From: Actinomycetota bacterium | GTDB lineage: Bacteria > Actinomycetota > Actinomycetes > Streptosporangiales > Streptosporangiaceae | Direction of reading: 5' to 3' | Assembly: GCA_003140115.1 (NCBI GenBank) | Contig: PLIQ01000051.1 | Location: 1-18,530 of the forward strand | DNA: 18,530 bases | Part shown: one piece after another, positions 5,135 to 12,162 of the stretch | How positions within the stretch are numbered: the first letter of the stretch is position 1 | Layout of the letters: each line of letters opens with the position of its first letter | Notes under the pieces: generated by a model | Database searches by the model: none | What the model saw: only the letters and a program-made list of their open reading frames with translations | Told to the model about the DNA's origin: nothing | Translations under genes and position numbers: made by a program

Positions 5135-6751
5135 GTGGCGGAGGCAGCTGATCGCGCTCGGCCTTGGCGCCACCGGGTGAGGATGCGGCTCCGCTTGATC
5201 TCAGCTGTAACGCTGGTCGTCCTGGTCGGGACTGCGGTCGTTTCGTCGCTCGTCGTGCGGAACCTTATCCAGGATCAGGAGCGGGTGCTCCTGCAGAAGC
5301 GGGCCGGGGAGGCCGCGTCGGTGCTCGGCAGTGCGTTCGCGGGCGTCCAGGATTCGCTTCACCTGCTCGGGACCATCGCGATGGCGGGCCGGGGCCGTCC
5401 CTCGTTGTTTGCCGCCGCGGCGCGTTCGGTGATCACCGCGTCAAACGAAGGGGTGCTGGTGACCGCGCAGCGGGGTACCAGCATGGTGGTGACCGCGGCC
5501 GTGGGGGACGCTCCGGCGCCGGGCCAGGTGATCCCGGCTGATCAGGAACAACTGGGCCGCCGGGCGCTGTCGACCGTCGGCGCGGTATCGGGGGTCCTGC
5601 CAGATGGTCCCCGCCGCTGGCTCGTCTTCGCCGTCGGGAATGCCGCCGGGCCCGGGACCGTAGTCTGGGAGCGGGTGGCGTATTCCGCCGCGGCCTCGGC
5701 GGAGGCCTCCACGGGGCCCTGGGGCGACCTGAACCTCGCGCTGTACCTGTCCAGCCGGGCCGATCCCGCCGCCCTCATCGTGACGACCACCAAGAATCTG
5801 CCGCTGGCCGGAGGCGTTCAGTACCCGTTCACCGTCGGGGCGGATACCTGGCTGCTGGTCGCCAGCAGTCCCAAACCGCTCATAGGGACGCTAGCCCAGG
5901 ACACTCCCTGGATCAGCCTGATCCGCGGCCTCATCGTGGCCGCCCTAGTCACCACCGTCGTTGAGGCCCAGAGCCGACGTCGTGACTACGCCGCGGCGCT
6001 GGTCGAGGAGCGCACGACGTCGCTGCGTCAGGCGGTTACCGATCTTGAGCAGGCCCAGGCCCAGATGCTGCGCCAGGAGAAGCTGGCGGCCATGGGCCAG
6101 CTCGCCTCGACTGTCGGCCACGAGCTGCGCAACCCGCTGGCCGTCATCATGAACGTCCTGTACCTGCTGGAGGCCACGGCGGGGGCCGGAGCGAGCGAGG
6201 CGATGCGCCGCCACCTGGCCACCGCCAGGCGGGAGACCTCAGCGGCCGCCCTCATCGTCTCCGACCTGCTGGACTACGCGGCCGGCCGGGTACCGATGTC
6301 GGCCCCTGTGCAACTCGCCGAGTTGGTGGCCGAGGCCCTGTCCGTGGTCCCGCCGCCGGCGGGCGTGGAGGTCGTCCAGGATATCGAGCTAGGCACGGTG
6401 ATCAACGCGGACCGTGACCAGATCCGTCAGGTGCTGCTCAACCTCATCACCAACGGCTATGACTCCATGCCCGACGGGGGGGTGCTGGACGTTTCGGCCC
6501 GGTCATCGGGGAATTCGGCGCAGATCACGGTGACCGACACAGGCATGGGCATGGATGAAGAGACCAAGGCGCGCATCTTCACCCCGTTCTACACCACCAA
6601 GTCGCGCGGGACCGGTCTCGGACTGGCCGTGACCAAACGAGTGGTCGATGCGCACGGTGGCACGATCAGCGTGCAGAGCGCCCCGTCGGCGGGCACCGCG
6701 TTCACGGTAACGGTGCCCACCGCCGACACGACGGCGAGCGTGCCGCAATGA
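5135..6751 (+). CDS. Membrane-bound sensor histidine kinase
   Basis: The 538-residue protein is a two-component sensor. A first membrane segment spans about residues 19-42 (LISAVTLVVLVGTAVVSSLVV), an extracytoplasmic sensor region of about 210 residues follows with no motif I can name, and a second membrane segment covers about 259-276. Then come a short coiled coil, the HisKA box GHELRNPLAV with phosphoacceptor His329, the N box LLNLITNGYDSM (Asn436, Asn440), the G1 box DTGMGMD (Asp468), the F box IFTPFYTTK and the G2 box GTGLGLAV. All catalytic boxes are intact. There is no HAMP or PAS domain between membrane and kinase. The GTG start is preceded by GAGGGGAA; an ATG at codon 17 would shorten the cytoplasmic lead but keep both membrane segments. 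Its stop overlaps the receiver gene by 4 nt (ATGA), so that receiver is its probable phosphate acceptor. Confidence 0.92.
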   Translation: MAEAADRARPWRHRVRMRLRLISAVTLVVLVGTAVVSSLVVRNLIQDQERVLLQKRAGEAASVLGSAFAGVQDSLHLLGTIAMAGRGRPSLFAAAARSVITASNEGVLVTAQRGTSMVVTAAVGDAPAPGQVIPADQEQLGRRALSTVGAVSGVLPDGPRRWLVFAVGNAAGPGTVVWERVAYSAAASAEASTGPWGDLNLALYLSSRADPAALIVTTTKNLPLAGGVQYPFTVGADTWLLVASSPKPLIGTLAQDTPWISLIRGLIVAALVTTVVEAQSRRRDYAAALVEERTTSLRQAVTDLEQAQAQMLRQEKLAAMGQLASTVGHELRNPLAVIMNVLYLLEATAGAGASEAMRRHLATARRETSAAALIVSDLLDYAAGRVPMSAPVQLAELVAEALSVVPPPAGVEVVQDIELGTVINADRDQIRQVLLNLITNGYDSMPDGGVLDVSARSSGNSAQITVTDTGMGMDEETKARIFTPFYTTKSRGTGLGLAVTKRVVDAHGGTISVQSAPSAGTAFTVTVPTADTTASVPQ

Positions 6752-7134
6752 CCGGGTTCGCCGTGCTCGTCGTCGATGATGAGCCTGGTATGCGTGACAC
6801 TCTGATGGCGATCATGGAGCTGGAAGGCTACCGCGTCTCGTCGGCATCCGATGGCGAGACCGCCGTCACCACCGTCCGGAAGGGAACGTTCGACGTGGTG
6901 GTGATGGACGTACGGCTGCCGGGCCGCGACGGCGTGTCGGCGCTCCAGGAGATGGGGAAGCCGCCGCCGCAGGTCATCTTGATGACGGCCTACGCCGAGG
7001 AAGATCGGCTGCGCGCCGCGGTCGAGGCTCACGCCTTCGCCATCGTCGACAAGCCGTTCGACACGCGCCGGATGCTGAGTCTCGTTGAAGACGCGTCTAG
7101 GGCGGTCACGAACGTTTCCCGGGTCACCAAGTGA
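6748..7134 (+). CDS. Stand-alone CheY-like response regulator receiver
   Basis: The 128-residue protein is a single receiver domain with no output domain. The acid pocket is Asp10-Asp11, the phosphorylation site Asp54 (VVVMDVRLPG), the switch residue Thr80 (LMTAYA) and the conserved Lys102 (VDKPF), so it should accept phosphate. Domain end and protein end nearly coincide, ruling out a truncated DNA-binding regulator; about 20 residues remain after the last helix. It overlaps the kinase before it by ATGA and the hybrid kinase after it by GTGA, placing it between the two as a likely phosphate shuttle or as a partner that acts by protein contact. The family and the three pocket residues are certain; the role in a relay is inferred. 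Confidence 0.92.
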   Translation: MTGFAVLVVDDEPGMRDTLMAIMELEGYRVSSASDGETAVTTVRKGTFDVVVMDVRLPGRDGVSALQEMGKPPPQVILMTAYAEEDRLRAAVEAHAFAIVDKPFDTRRMLSLVEDASRAVTNVSRVTK

Positions 7135-8855
7135 GCGAACGGTCAGGTGCAGACGGGCTTTCCGGCTGGCCGCTGGTCTACGTCGTCGATGACGACGCGG
7201 GCTTGCGGGAGACCGTCACCGAGATCCTGGCCTTGGCCGCGGTTACCGCAGAGGGTTTCGGATCGGGAAAGTCCGCCCAGACGGCTTTCGAGAGCGCCCG
7301 GCCCGATCTGGCCGTGGTCGATCAGCGACTCCCTGATACGACCGGGCTGGCCCTGGCGGCCAGCCTGAAATCCCAGGATCCCGATCTGGGCGTGGTCGTG
7401 TTCACCGGGTACGCGTCCGCCGACAACGCCATCGCCGCGGTCGGCCTGGCCGATGACTACCTGACCAAGCCGGTGCTGCCAGAAGATCTGGTGCGGAATG
7501 TGATGGCCGGCATCGACCGGACCCGGCTCCGCCGCGAGAACCGCCGTCTGGTCGCGCGCCTGCAAGAAATGAACTCCTCTCTCGAAGCGGCGGTGGCCGA
7601 ACGAACACGGGAGCTGGAGCGAGCGCATAAGCGCGCGCTGGAGGACCAAGCCGCCCGGGAGCAGCTCCAGGCCCAGGCCGAGCGCGAGCGGATGGAAAAC
7701 CGCCTCCACCAGTCCCAGCGCCTGGAAGGCCTGGGCATGCTGGCCGGCGGTGTCGCGCACGACTTCAACAACCTGCTGTGCGTGATCCTCAACTGCGCCG
7801 CTTTCGCGGCCGAGGCGACGGCGGATAACGAGCAGGTCCAGGAAGACGTGGGGGCGATCATCAAGGCCGCCGAGCAGGCCGCCGAGCTCACCCGGCAACT
7901 GCTGATTTTCGGGCGGCGGGATCGGGTCCAGCTTAAGGCACTCGATCTCAACGTCGTCGTAGCCGAGGTGCAGAGCTTGCTGACTTGCAGCATCGGTGAG
8001 CATGTCCAGCTCGTGGTGCATCCGTCGGCAGGTCTGCCGCCGGTCCATGCGGACCGCAGCCAGATCGAGGCCGTGCTGGTCAACCTGGTGGTAAACGCCC
8101 GCGACGCGATGCCCGGCGGGGGGATACTGACGATCGAGCTAGGCGTGACACATCTCGATCACGAGGGTACGGGCCTGCTACCCCCGCTCAGCCCCGGACG
8201 CTACGTGACTGTCTCGGTGAGCGACACCGGGATCGGCATGGACCCCGGGGTGGTGGCACGGATATTCGAGCCGTTCTTCACGACCAAACCGCAAGGGCAC
8301 GGAACCGGGCTGGGACTGGCCACCGTGCACGGCATCGTGACCGGCGCCGGCGGCGCCTTGAGCGTGCAGTCCGCGCCGGGTGCGGGGACGACCATCCGGA
8401 CCTTCTTCCCGGCCGCCGAGGAACTGGCGTCCGCCGACCCGGCAACCGCGCTAACGCCTGGCCCCGGAGGCCGGGGCGAGACGATCCTGGTGGTCGAGGA
8501 CGAACCGGCCGTATTGCGGGTCGTGACCCGGATCCTGCAGCGCAACGACTATTCGGTCATGGCCGCGGCGAACGGGACACAGGCTCTGGCGCTGGCGGCA
8601 GATCGCGAGTTCGACCTGCTCCTGACCGACGTGGTGATGCCAGGGATCTCCGGTCTAGAGCTGGCCGACCGGGTCAGGCAGACGCATCCACGGGCATCTG
8701 TGCTGCTCATGTCTGGCTACAGTGCGGACCTGGCCGGACCCGGACATGCCTTCCGTGCGGACCTCCCGCTGGTCCAGAAACCCGTTACCGAACGAGCCCT
8801 CCTGGAAGCCATCCGCGCGGCCATCGCGACACCGCGCGGGAATAGTATGCCTTGA
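7131..8855 (+). CDS. Soluble hybrid histidine kinase, REC-HisKA-HATPase-REC
   Basis: The 574-residue protein has no membrane segment. An N-terminal receiver covers about residues 14-130 (acid pocket DDD at 20-22, phosphosite Asp64 in VVDQRLPD, Lys near YLTKP). A coiled coil of about 60 residues follows (rich in Glu, Arg and Gln). The kinase core has GGVAHDFNNLL with His210, N box LVNLVVNARDAM (Asn318, Asn322), DTGIGMD (Asp365), IFEPFFTTK and GTGLGLA. A second receiver begins at about 450 (TILVVEDEP) with phosphosite Asp500 (LLTDVVMPG) and Lys in VQKPV. All sites look functional. The GTG start overlaps the previous stop by GTGA. The protein could read phosphate from the upstream kinase through its N-terminal receiver and return it to its own C-terminal receiver; the final target is not encoded here. 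The last codons contain the -35 element of the next gene. Confidence 0.92.
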   Translation: MSERSGADGLSGWPLVYVVDDDAGLRETVTEILALAAVTAEGFGSGKSAQTAFESARPDLAVVDQRLPDTTGLALAASLKSQDPDLGVVVFTGYASADNAIAAVGLADDYLTKPVLPEDLVRNVMAGIDRTRLRRENRRLVARLQEMNSSLEAAVAERTRELERAHKRALEDQAAREQLQAQAERERMENRLHQSQRLEGLGMLAGGVAHDFNNLLCVILNCAAFAAEATADNEQVQEDVGAIIKAAEQAAELTRQLLIFGRRDRVQLKALDLNVVVAEVQSLLTCSIGEHVQLVVHPSAGLPPVHADRSQIEAVLVNLVVNARDAMPGGGILTIELGVTHLDHEGTGLLPPLSPGRYVTVSVSDTGIGMDPGVVARIFEPFFTTKPQGHGTGLGLATVHGIVTGAGGALSVQSAPGAGTTIRTFFPAAEELASADPATALTPGPGGRGETILVVEDEPAVLRVVTRILQRNDYSVMAAANGTQALALAADREFDLLLTDVVMPGISGLELADRVRQTHPRASVLLMSGYSADLAGPGHAFRADLPLVQKPVTERALLEAIRAAIATPRGNSMP

Positions 8856-8880
8856 CAGTTATATTTCCTTACAGCAATAT
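8852..8880 (+). promoter_or_regulatory. Promoter of the ArsR-type gene, probably giving a leaderless mRNA
   Basis: A perfect -35, TTGACA (8852-8857), is followed after exactly 17 nt by CAATAT (8875-8880), a partial -10 match. The ATG of the ArsR gene starts 7 nt after the -10, where transcription would begin, and no ribosome site is present, so translation would start from a leaderless transcript, as is common in actinobacteria. The -35 overlaps the TGA stop of the hybrid kinase. ATATTTCC occurs twice in the element (8861-8868, 8877-8884), which could be a binding site. Confidence 0.6.
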
Positions 8881-8887
8881 TTCCCGC

Positions 8888-9187
8888 ATGTTCGAGGTTC
8901 TGGTCGAGCCTCACCGGCGGCGCATTCTCGATCTGCTCCGTACGGGGGAGCAGACGGTCGGCGACCTGGTGTCGGAGCTGGGGCTCAGCCAGCCGGGGGT
9001 GTCCAAGCACCTGCGGGTGCTTCGCCAGGCCGGGCTGGTCGAGGTGCGAGCCGACGGCCAGCGGCGCCGGTACCGGCTCCGGACCGAGCCGCTCCGGGAG
9101 ATCGATGAGTGGCTGGCGCCGTACCGGGCCGTCTGGAACGACCGGCTCGACGTGCTGGAAGCCCACCTCGACGATATGGACGAGTGA
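8888..9187 (+). CDS. ArsR-family winged-helix transcriptional regulator
   Basis: The protein is 99 residues from the chosen ATG. It begins MFEVLVEPHRRRILDLL, the usual opening of this family, then carries the winged helix-turn-helix TVGDLVSELGLSQPGVSKHL with recognition helix around SQPGVSKHLRVL and the wing AGLVEVRADGQRRRYRL. No cysteine metal-binding motif (such as ELCVCDL) is present, so it is probably not a metal sensor; this subgroup is commonly paired with AHSA1-type proteins and regulates its own operon. The start codon follows a strong -35 and a -10 so closely that a leaderless transcript is expected. An in-frame TTG 12 codons earlier lies within the -35 and is rejected. The AHSA1 gene follows after 12 nt. 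Confidence 0.9.
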   Translation: MFEVLVEPHRRRILDLLRTGEQTVGDLVSELGLSQPGVSKHLRVLRQAGLVEVRADGQRRRYRLRTEPLREIDEWLAPYRAVWNDRLDVLEAHLDDMDE

Positions 9188-9199
9188 GGAGAATCGCGC

Positions 9200-9742
9200 A
9201 TGGACGAAACGGGCCTCGGGACCCTGGCTCGCCAGGGCGACCGGTGGACGCTCACCTTCACCCGCAAGCTGGCGCACCCGCGCGAGAAGGTGTGGCGGGC
9301 CGTGACCGAGCCGGAGCACCTGGCTGTCTGGTATCCGCAGCAGATCGTGGGGGAGCGCAAGGCCGGCGCGCCGCTGCGGTTCGTGAGCTCAGGCGGGGAC
9401 GGCTTTGACGGGCGGATGCTGGTCTTCGACCCGCCCTCGGTCATGGAGTTCACCTGGGGCAGCGACCTGCTCCGGATCGAACTGGCACCGGATGGCCAGG
9501 GTACCGTGCTCACGCTGACCGACACCTTCGACGACCTGGGCAAGGCTGCCCGGGACGCGGCCGGCTGGCACGAGTGCCTCGAGCGGCTGACCGGGGACTT
9601 GGACGGCACGCCGCTCCCCGCTCTCGGCGAGCCATGGCAAAGGATCCACCCGGTCTACGTGGCCGCGCTCGGACCCGAGGCCGCCACGATCGGCCCGCCG
9701 CCGGGCTGGCAAGAGAACCTAGTGCGCCACGACCTGCGATGA
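9200..9742 (+). CDS. SRPBCC/AHSA1-family protein
   Basis: The 180-residue protein has the START-like helix-grip fold of the AHSA1 group (named for homology to the activator of Hsp90 ATPase). Signs are the opening strand LTFTRKLAHPREKVWRAVTE, the EPEHLAVWYP turn, FDGRMLVFDPPSVMEFTW, and a late GWHECLERLTGDLDG helix that lines the ligand cavity. These proteins bind small hydrophobic ligands or act as poorly defined enzymes; no bacterial function can be assigned from sequence. GAGGAGA lies 7 nt before the ATG. The steady pairing with an ArsR regulator 12 nt upstream is a known arrangement and suggests the two form one regulated unit. Family is confident; ligand unknown. Confidence 0.9.
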   Translation: MDETGLGTLARQGDRWTLTFTRKLAHPREKVWRAVTEPEHLAVWYPQQIVGERKAGAPLRFVSSGGDGFDGRMLVFDPPSVMEFTWGSDLLRIELAPDGQGTVLTLTDTFDDLGKAARDAAGWHECLERLTGDLDGTPLPALGEPWQRIHPVYVAALGPEAATIGPPPGWQENLVRHDLR

Positions 9743-9815
9743 AACCCCGTGCGGAATTACTCGTTAGACAAGACGGCGGAAGCTGGCAGGGGGCACCTGT
9801 CGCGGAGGTTCGCAT

Positions 9816-11006
9816 ATGGGATTGGCGTCGCACCAACGGGGCGGGCGGCGGGCCGCCATTGCGATCGGGGTCGTGGTCTGCGCGGCCGCGACGTCGTGCG
9901 CCTCGGGAGGAGCGGGGTCAGGCAACGGGTCAACTAACGGGGCACCCGCGATCACGATCTTGACCCGCGGCGCGGACAACGGCAACGGGGATATCTTCAT
10001 CGCGCCGGAGGGCGGCTACGCCAACGGCCCGGAGATCCTCACCACCACCGGCCAGGTGGTCTGGTTCGACCCGCTGCCCAACAGCGAGGCGGCCACCGAT
10101 TTCCGCACCCAGACGTACCTGGGCCAGCCGGTCCTGACCTGGTTCCAGAGCGGTAGCAGTGGCGGGACCGACGAGGTCTACAACGACCGCTATCAGCCGA
10201 TCGCTACGGTCCGGGCGGCCAACGGGTACATGACCAACTTCCACGAGTTCCTCATCACGCCGTGGAACACTGCGCTCATCCTGGCCGACAACACCGTGAC
10301 CGCCAACCTCAGATCCATCGGCGGGCCCTCCGACCAGCAGGTCATCGACGGCATCGTGCAGGAGATCGATATTAAGACGGGCCAGGTCCTGTTCCAGTGG
10401 GACAGCGCCGACCATGTGCCCTACCGTGACAGCCAGGCGCCCCTGCCCGGCTCGGCGGCCGTGCCGTGGGACTGGTTCCACATCAACGCCGTCCACCTCG
10501 ACACCGACGGCAACCTGCTGATCGACGCCCGCAACACCTGGACCACCTACAAGGTGAACATCCACACCGGCCAGATCATCTGGGAGCTGGGCGGCAAGCA
10601 GAGTTCGTTCACCCTGAAGGCCGCTCCCGGCCAGGTCTTGGACCACGACGGCGAGATCTTCGCCTGGCAGCATGATCCCGAGGCCATCGGCGGCGGTAAG
10701 TACACGTTCTTCGACGACGAGTCCGGCGGCGACCTGCTCGGCTACAGCCGCGCGGTCACGGTCCGGCTGAACCTGCAGACCCACGTGGCGACCCTGATCA
10801 AGTCCGATAACCAGCCCGAGGGCCTGGTCGCCGGGGCCATGGGCAACGCGCAGACCACGCGCAACGGCGACCTGTTCGTCGGCTGGGGCGCGTTGCCCTA
10901 CATCTCCGAGTTCAGCCCGTCCGGGAAGCTACTCTTCAACGCCGAGCTCCCCGCCGGCACCTCCACCTACCGCGCCTACCGCCTGCCCTGGCATCCTGGC
11001 GGTTAA
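9816..11006 (+). CDS. Secreted arylsulfotransferase (ASST)-family beta-propeller protein
   Basis: The 396-residue protein resembles the actinobacterial arylsulfotransferase-like group. It starts with a signal sequence (arginines at 8-12, hydrophobic AAIAIGVVVCAAATS) ending in ATSC at Cys28; the lipobox is imperfect (Ala rather than Leu at -3) but a lipoprotein is likely, with a Gly/Ser/Asn-rich linker after it. Propeller-like repeats follow: QVVWFDPLP, NFHEFLITPWNTALI, IDIKTGQVLFQWDS, WFHINAVHLDTDGNLLIDAR, VNIHTGQIIWELGGKQSSF, FAWQHDPEAI and FVGWGALPYISEF. The FHEF, WFHINAV and WQHD histidines are those typical of this group. Characterised ASSTs move sulfate between phenolic compounds, but actinobacterial members are not well tested, so the activity is inferred. 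GGAGG lies 7 nt before the ATG. The DUF3099 gene follows and is probably cotranscribed. Confidence 0.85.
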   Translation: MGLASHQRGGRRAAIAIGVVVCAAATSCASGGAGSGNGSTNGAPAITILTRGADNGNGDIFIAPEGGYANGPEILTTTGQVVWFDPLPNSEAATDFRTQTYLGQPVLTWFQSGSSGGTDEVYNDRYQPIATVRAANGYMTNFHEFLITPWNTALILADNTVTANLRSIGGPSDQQVIDGIVQEIDIKTGQVLFQWDSADHVPYRDSQAPLPGSAAVPWDWFHINAVHLDTDGNLLIDARNTWTTYKVNIHTGQIIWELGGKQSSFTLKAAPGQVLDHDGEIFAWQHDPEAIGGGKYTFFDDESGGDLLGYSRAVTVRLNLQTHVATLIKSDNQPEGLVAGAMGNAQTTRNGDLFVGWGALPYISEFSPSGKLLFNAELPAGTSTYRAYRLPWHPGG

Positions 11007-11026
11007 GGGGAAGCGGTTAAGGAGAA
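10999..11026. repeat. 14-bp tandem duplication across the ASST stop and next ribosome site
   Basis: GCGGTTAAGGGGAA is followed by GCGGTTAAGGAGAA, one mismatch in 14. The first copy contains the TAA stop of the arylsulfotransferase-like gene and the second ends in the purine-rich ribosome site used by the DUF3099 gene, so the duplication may have created that site. Confidence 0.85.
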
Positions 11027-11038
11027 GGAGCAGCGCTG

Positions 11039-11275
11039 ATGTCGGGCGACGGGCCGGACCGGGACGAACTCGGGCCGCAGCCGTCCCGCCGGGACAAACG
11101 CCTTTATCTCGTGCTCATGACGGTCTGCATCGGCTTGTTCGTCCTGTCCTGGGCCGTCCTGGACCGGTACTCCACGACCGCGGCGATCGCCGTGTCGGCC
11201 GTGGCGCTGGTGATCCCGCCGTTCGCCGTGATCATCGCGAACGTGGCCAGCGCCACTGACCGCCGCCGCCCGTAA
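11039..11275 (+). CDS. Small two-helix membrane protein, DUF3099-like
   Basis: The 78-residue protein has a charged cytoplasmic head (SRRDKRLYL) and two membrane segments, about residues 23-41 (LVLMTVCIGLFVLSWAVL) and 47-68 (TAAIAVSAVALVIPPFAVIIAN). The order, the short loop DRYSTT and the IPPFAVIIAN end match the DUF3099 family I know from actinobacteria; its function is not known. The ATG has a strong site, AAGGAG, 8 nt upstream. It sits 32 nt after the arylsulfotransferase-like gene, so the two probably share a transcript, and ends 6 nt before the stop of the convergent secreted-protein gene. Confidence 0.75.
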   Translation: MSGDGPDRDELGPQPSRRDKRLYLVLMTVCIGLFVLSWAVLDRYSTTAAIAVSAVALVIPPFAVIIANVASATDRRRP

Positions 11276-11281
11276 CGACCG

Positions 11282-11908
11282 TCACGTGGCGAAGTGCAGG
11301 CACGGCACCCCGAAGGAGTCATCCGCGGTGATGCACACCGCGGACAGCCCGGAGAAGGTCTGGTGCACTCCGAAGCTCCACCAGTACCAGCCCTGGCCCA
11401 GGGTGAACGTCCGCTGGGCGACGACCTGGCCGCCCGGGTGCTGCGCGGAGTAGACGATCACCCGCCAGGTCTTGGTCGCCGTGGTGTTGTACTGGACCCA
11501 CTCGATGACGGTCCCGATGCAGACCCCACCCGCCTCCGGACGCCACCACAGGTGGCCCGCCTGGGTGCGGCTGGGATTGGTGATGAAGCCCAGCGCCGGG
11601 ATGACCGCCGGGGTGACGCCCTGACAGCCGGCGGTGCCGACGGCCGCGCCGGCCGCGCCGGCCGCGTTGGCCATGGCGGCGGTAGCGGCGGTGGCCGTCG
11701 CGGGGCTGGACTGGCTCGCGGTGGCATAGCTCACGCCCGGTACGAGCAGCGCCAGCGACCCGGTGACCACCAGGGCCGCCAGCCATCGGCCCGGCAGCCG
11801 CCGAGTCCGTCGTGCTGGTCGGGTAAGCCGTGCTGGTCTGGCCAGCGGCCTGGCAAGTGGTGCTGGTCGGGTAAGCGGTGCTGGTCGGGTACGCAATAGT
11901 CGCCTCAC
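11282..11908 (-). CDS. Secreted cysteine- and tryptophan-containing protein of unknown function, repeat-expanded N-terminus
   Basis: The 208-residue protein is not recognised. An unusually long basic leader (residues 1-41, 14 arginines, built from RPAPLT/RPARLT-like units) precedes a hydrophobic core (WLAALVVTGSLALLVPGV) and a likely signal peptidase site after SYA (about 62/63). An Ala/Thr-rich linker leads to a domain from about residue 92 with four cysteines (95, 130, 192, 203), enough for two disulfides, and many aromatics (HLWWRPE, IEWVQYN, WYWWSF). The GTG start is well supported by AAGGAG 8 nt upstream, so the long leader appears real. An extracellular, perhaps carbohydrate- or wall-binding, protein is a guess from the aromatics. 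It is transcribed alone, divergent from the 64-residue gene. Confidence 0.75.
   Translation of the reverse strand: MRRLLRTRPAPLTRPAPLARPLARPARLTRPARRTRRLPGRWLAALVVTGSLALLVPGVSYATASQSSPATATAATAAMANAAGAAGAAVGTAGCQGVTPAVIPALGFITNPSRTQAGHLWWRPEAGGVCIGTVIEWVQYNTTATKTWRVIVYSAQHPGGQVVAQRTFTLGQGWYWWSFGVHQTFSGLSAVCITADDSFGVPCLHFAT
11812..11894. repeat. 18-bp imperfect tandem repeat in the secreted-protein leader
   Basis: GTGCTGGTCGGGTAAGC appears at 11812-11828, 11860-11876 and, with one change, 11878-11894; a variant (GTGCTGGTCTGGCCAGC) lies at 11830-11846 and a degraded partial unit at 11847-11859. The period is a multiple of three, so it adds six-residue Arg-Pro-Ala units to the leader without a frameshift. 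Confidence 0.85.
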
Positions 11909-12001
11909 GCCTAGGTCTCCTTCTGGTCAGGGTGAAGGTTCCGGCGCCCGGGCGATTCAGTCGCTAATAAAACGATCACCGCGGCCTCCTGGTTCATCAC
12001 G

Positions 12002-12030
12002 GGCCCTGAGCCCGGGGCCGGACCAGGGCC
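12002..12030. other. GC-rich hairpin in the divergent spacer
   Basis: GGCCCTG (12002-12008) and CAGGGCC (12024-12030) can pair as a 7-bp stem with a 15-nt loop; a smaller alternative stem CGGGC/GCCCG overlaps it. There is no T-run and both flanking genes point away, so it is not a terminator for either. It may be chance in GC-rich DNA. Confidence 0.25.
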
Positions 12031-12071
12031 GCACCCGGGCAAACCACGGGCGCGAACGCGGCTGGTCAACG

Positions 12072-12109
12072 CGGACCCTAAGGAACAGCACGGATCCTAA
12101 GGAACGGCA
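12072..12109. repeat. 19-bp tandem duplication upstream of the 64-residue gene
   Basis: CGGACCCTAAGGAACAGCA is followed by CGGATCCTAAGGAACGGCA, 17 of 19 identical. It ends about 53 nt before the start codon, in the likely 5' leader or promoter region. Each copy carries CCTAAGGAAC. Confidence 0.8.
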
Positions 12110-12162
12110 CGGGCGCCACGGCACCCGGCGGCGTCGCCGTCTAGACCCACCGGAGAAAGATC

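Noticed and set aside
8852..8887. TTG start extending the ArsR protein by 12 residues
   Set aside because: The TTG is the first part of a consensus -35, and family homology begins at the ATG.
12002..12030. GC-rich hairpin as a transcription terminator
   Set aside because: It lies between divergent genes and has no T-run, so nothing ends there.
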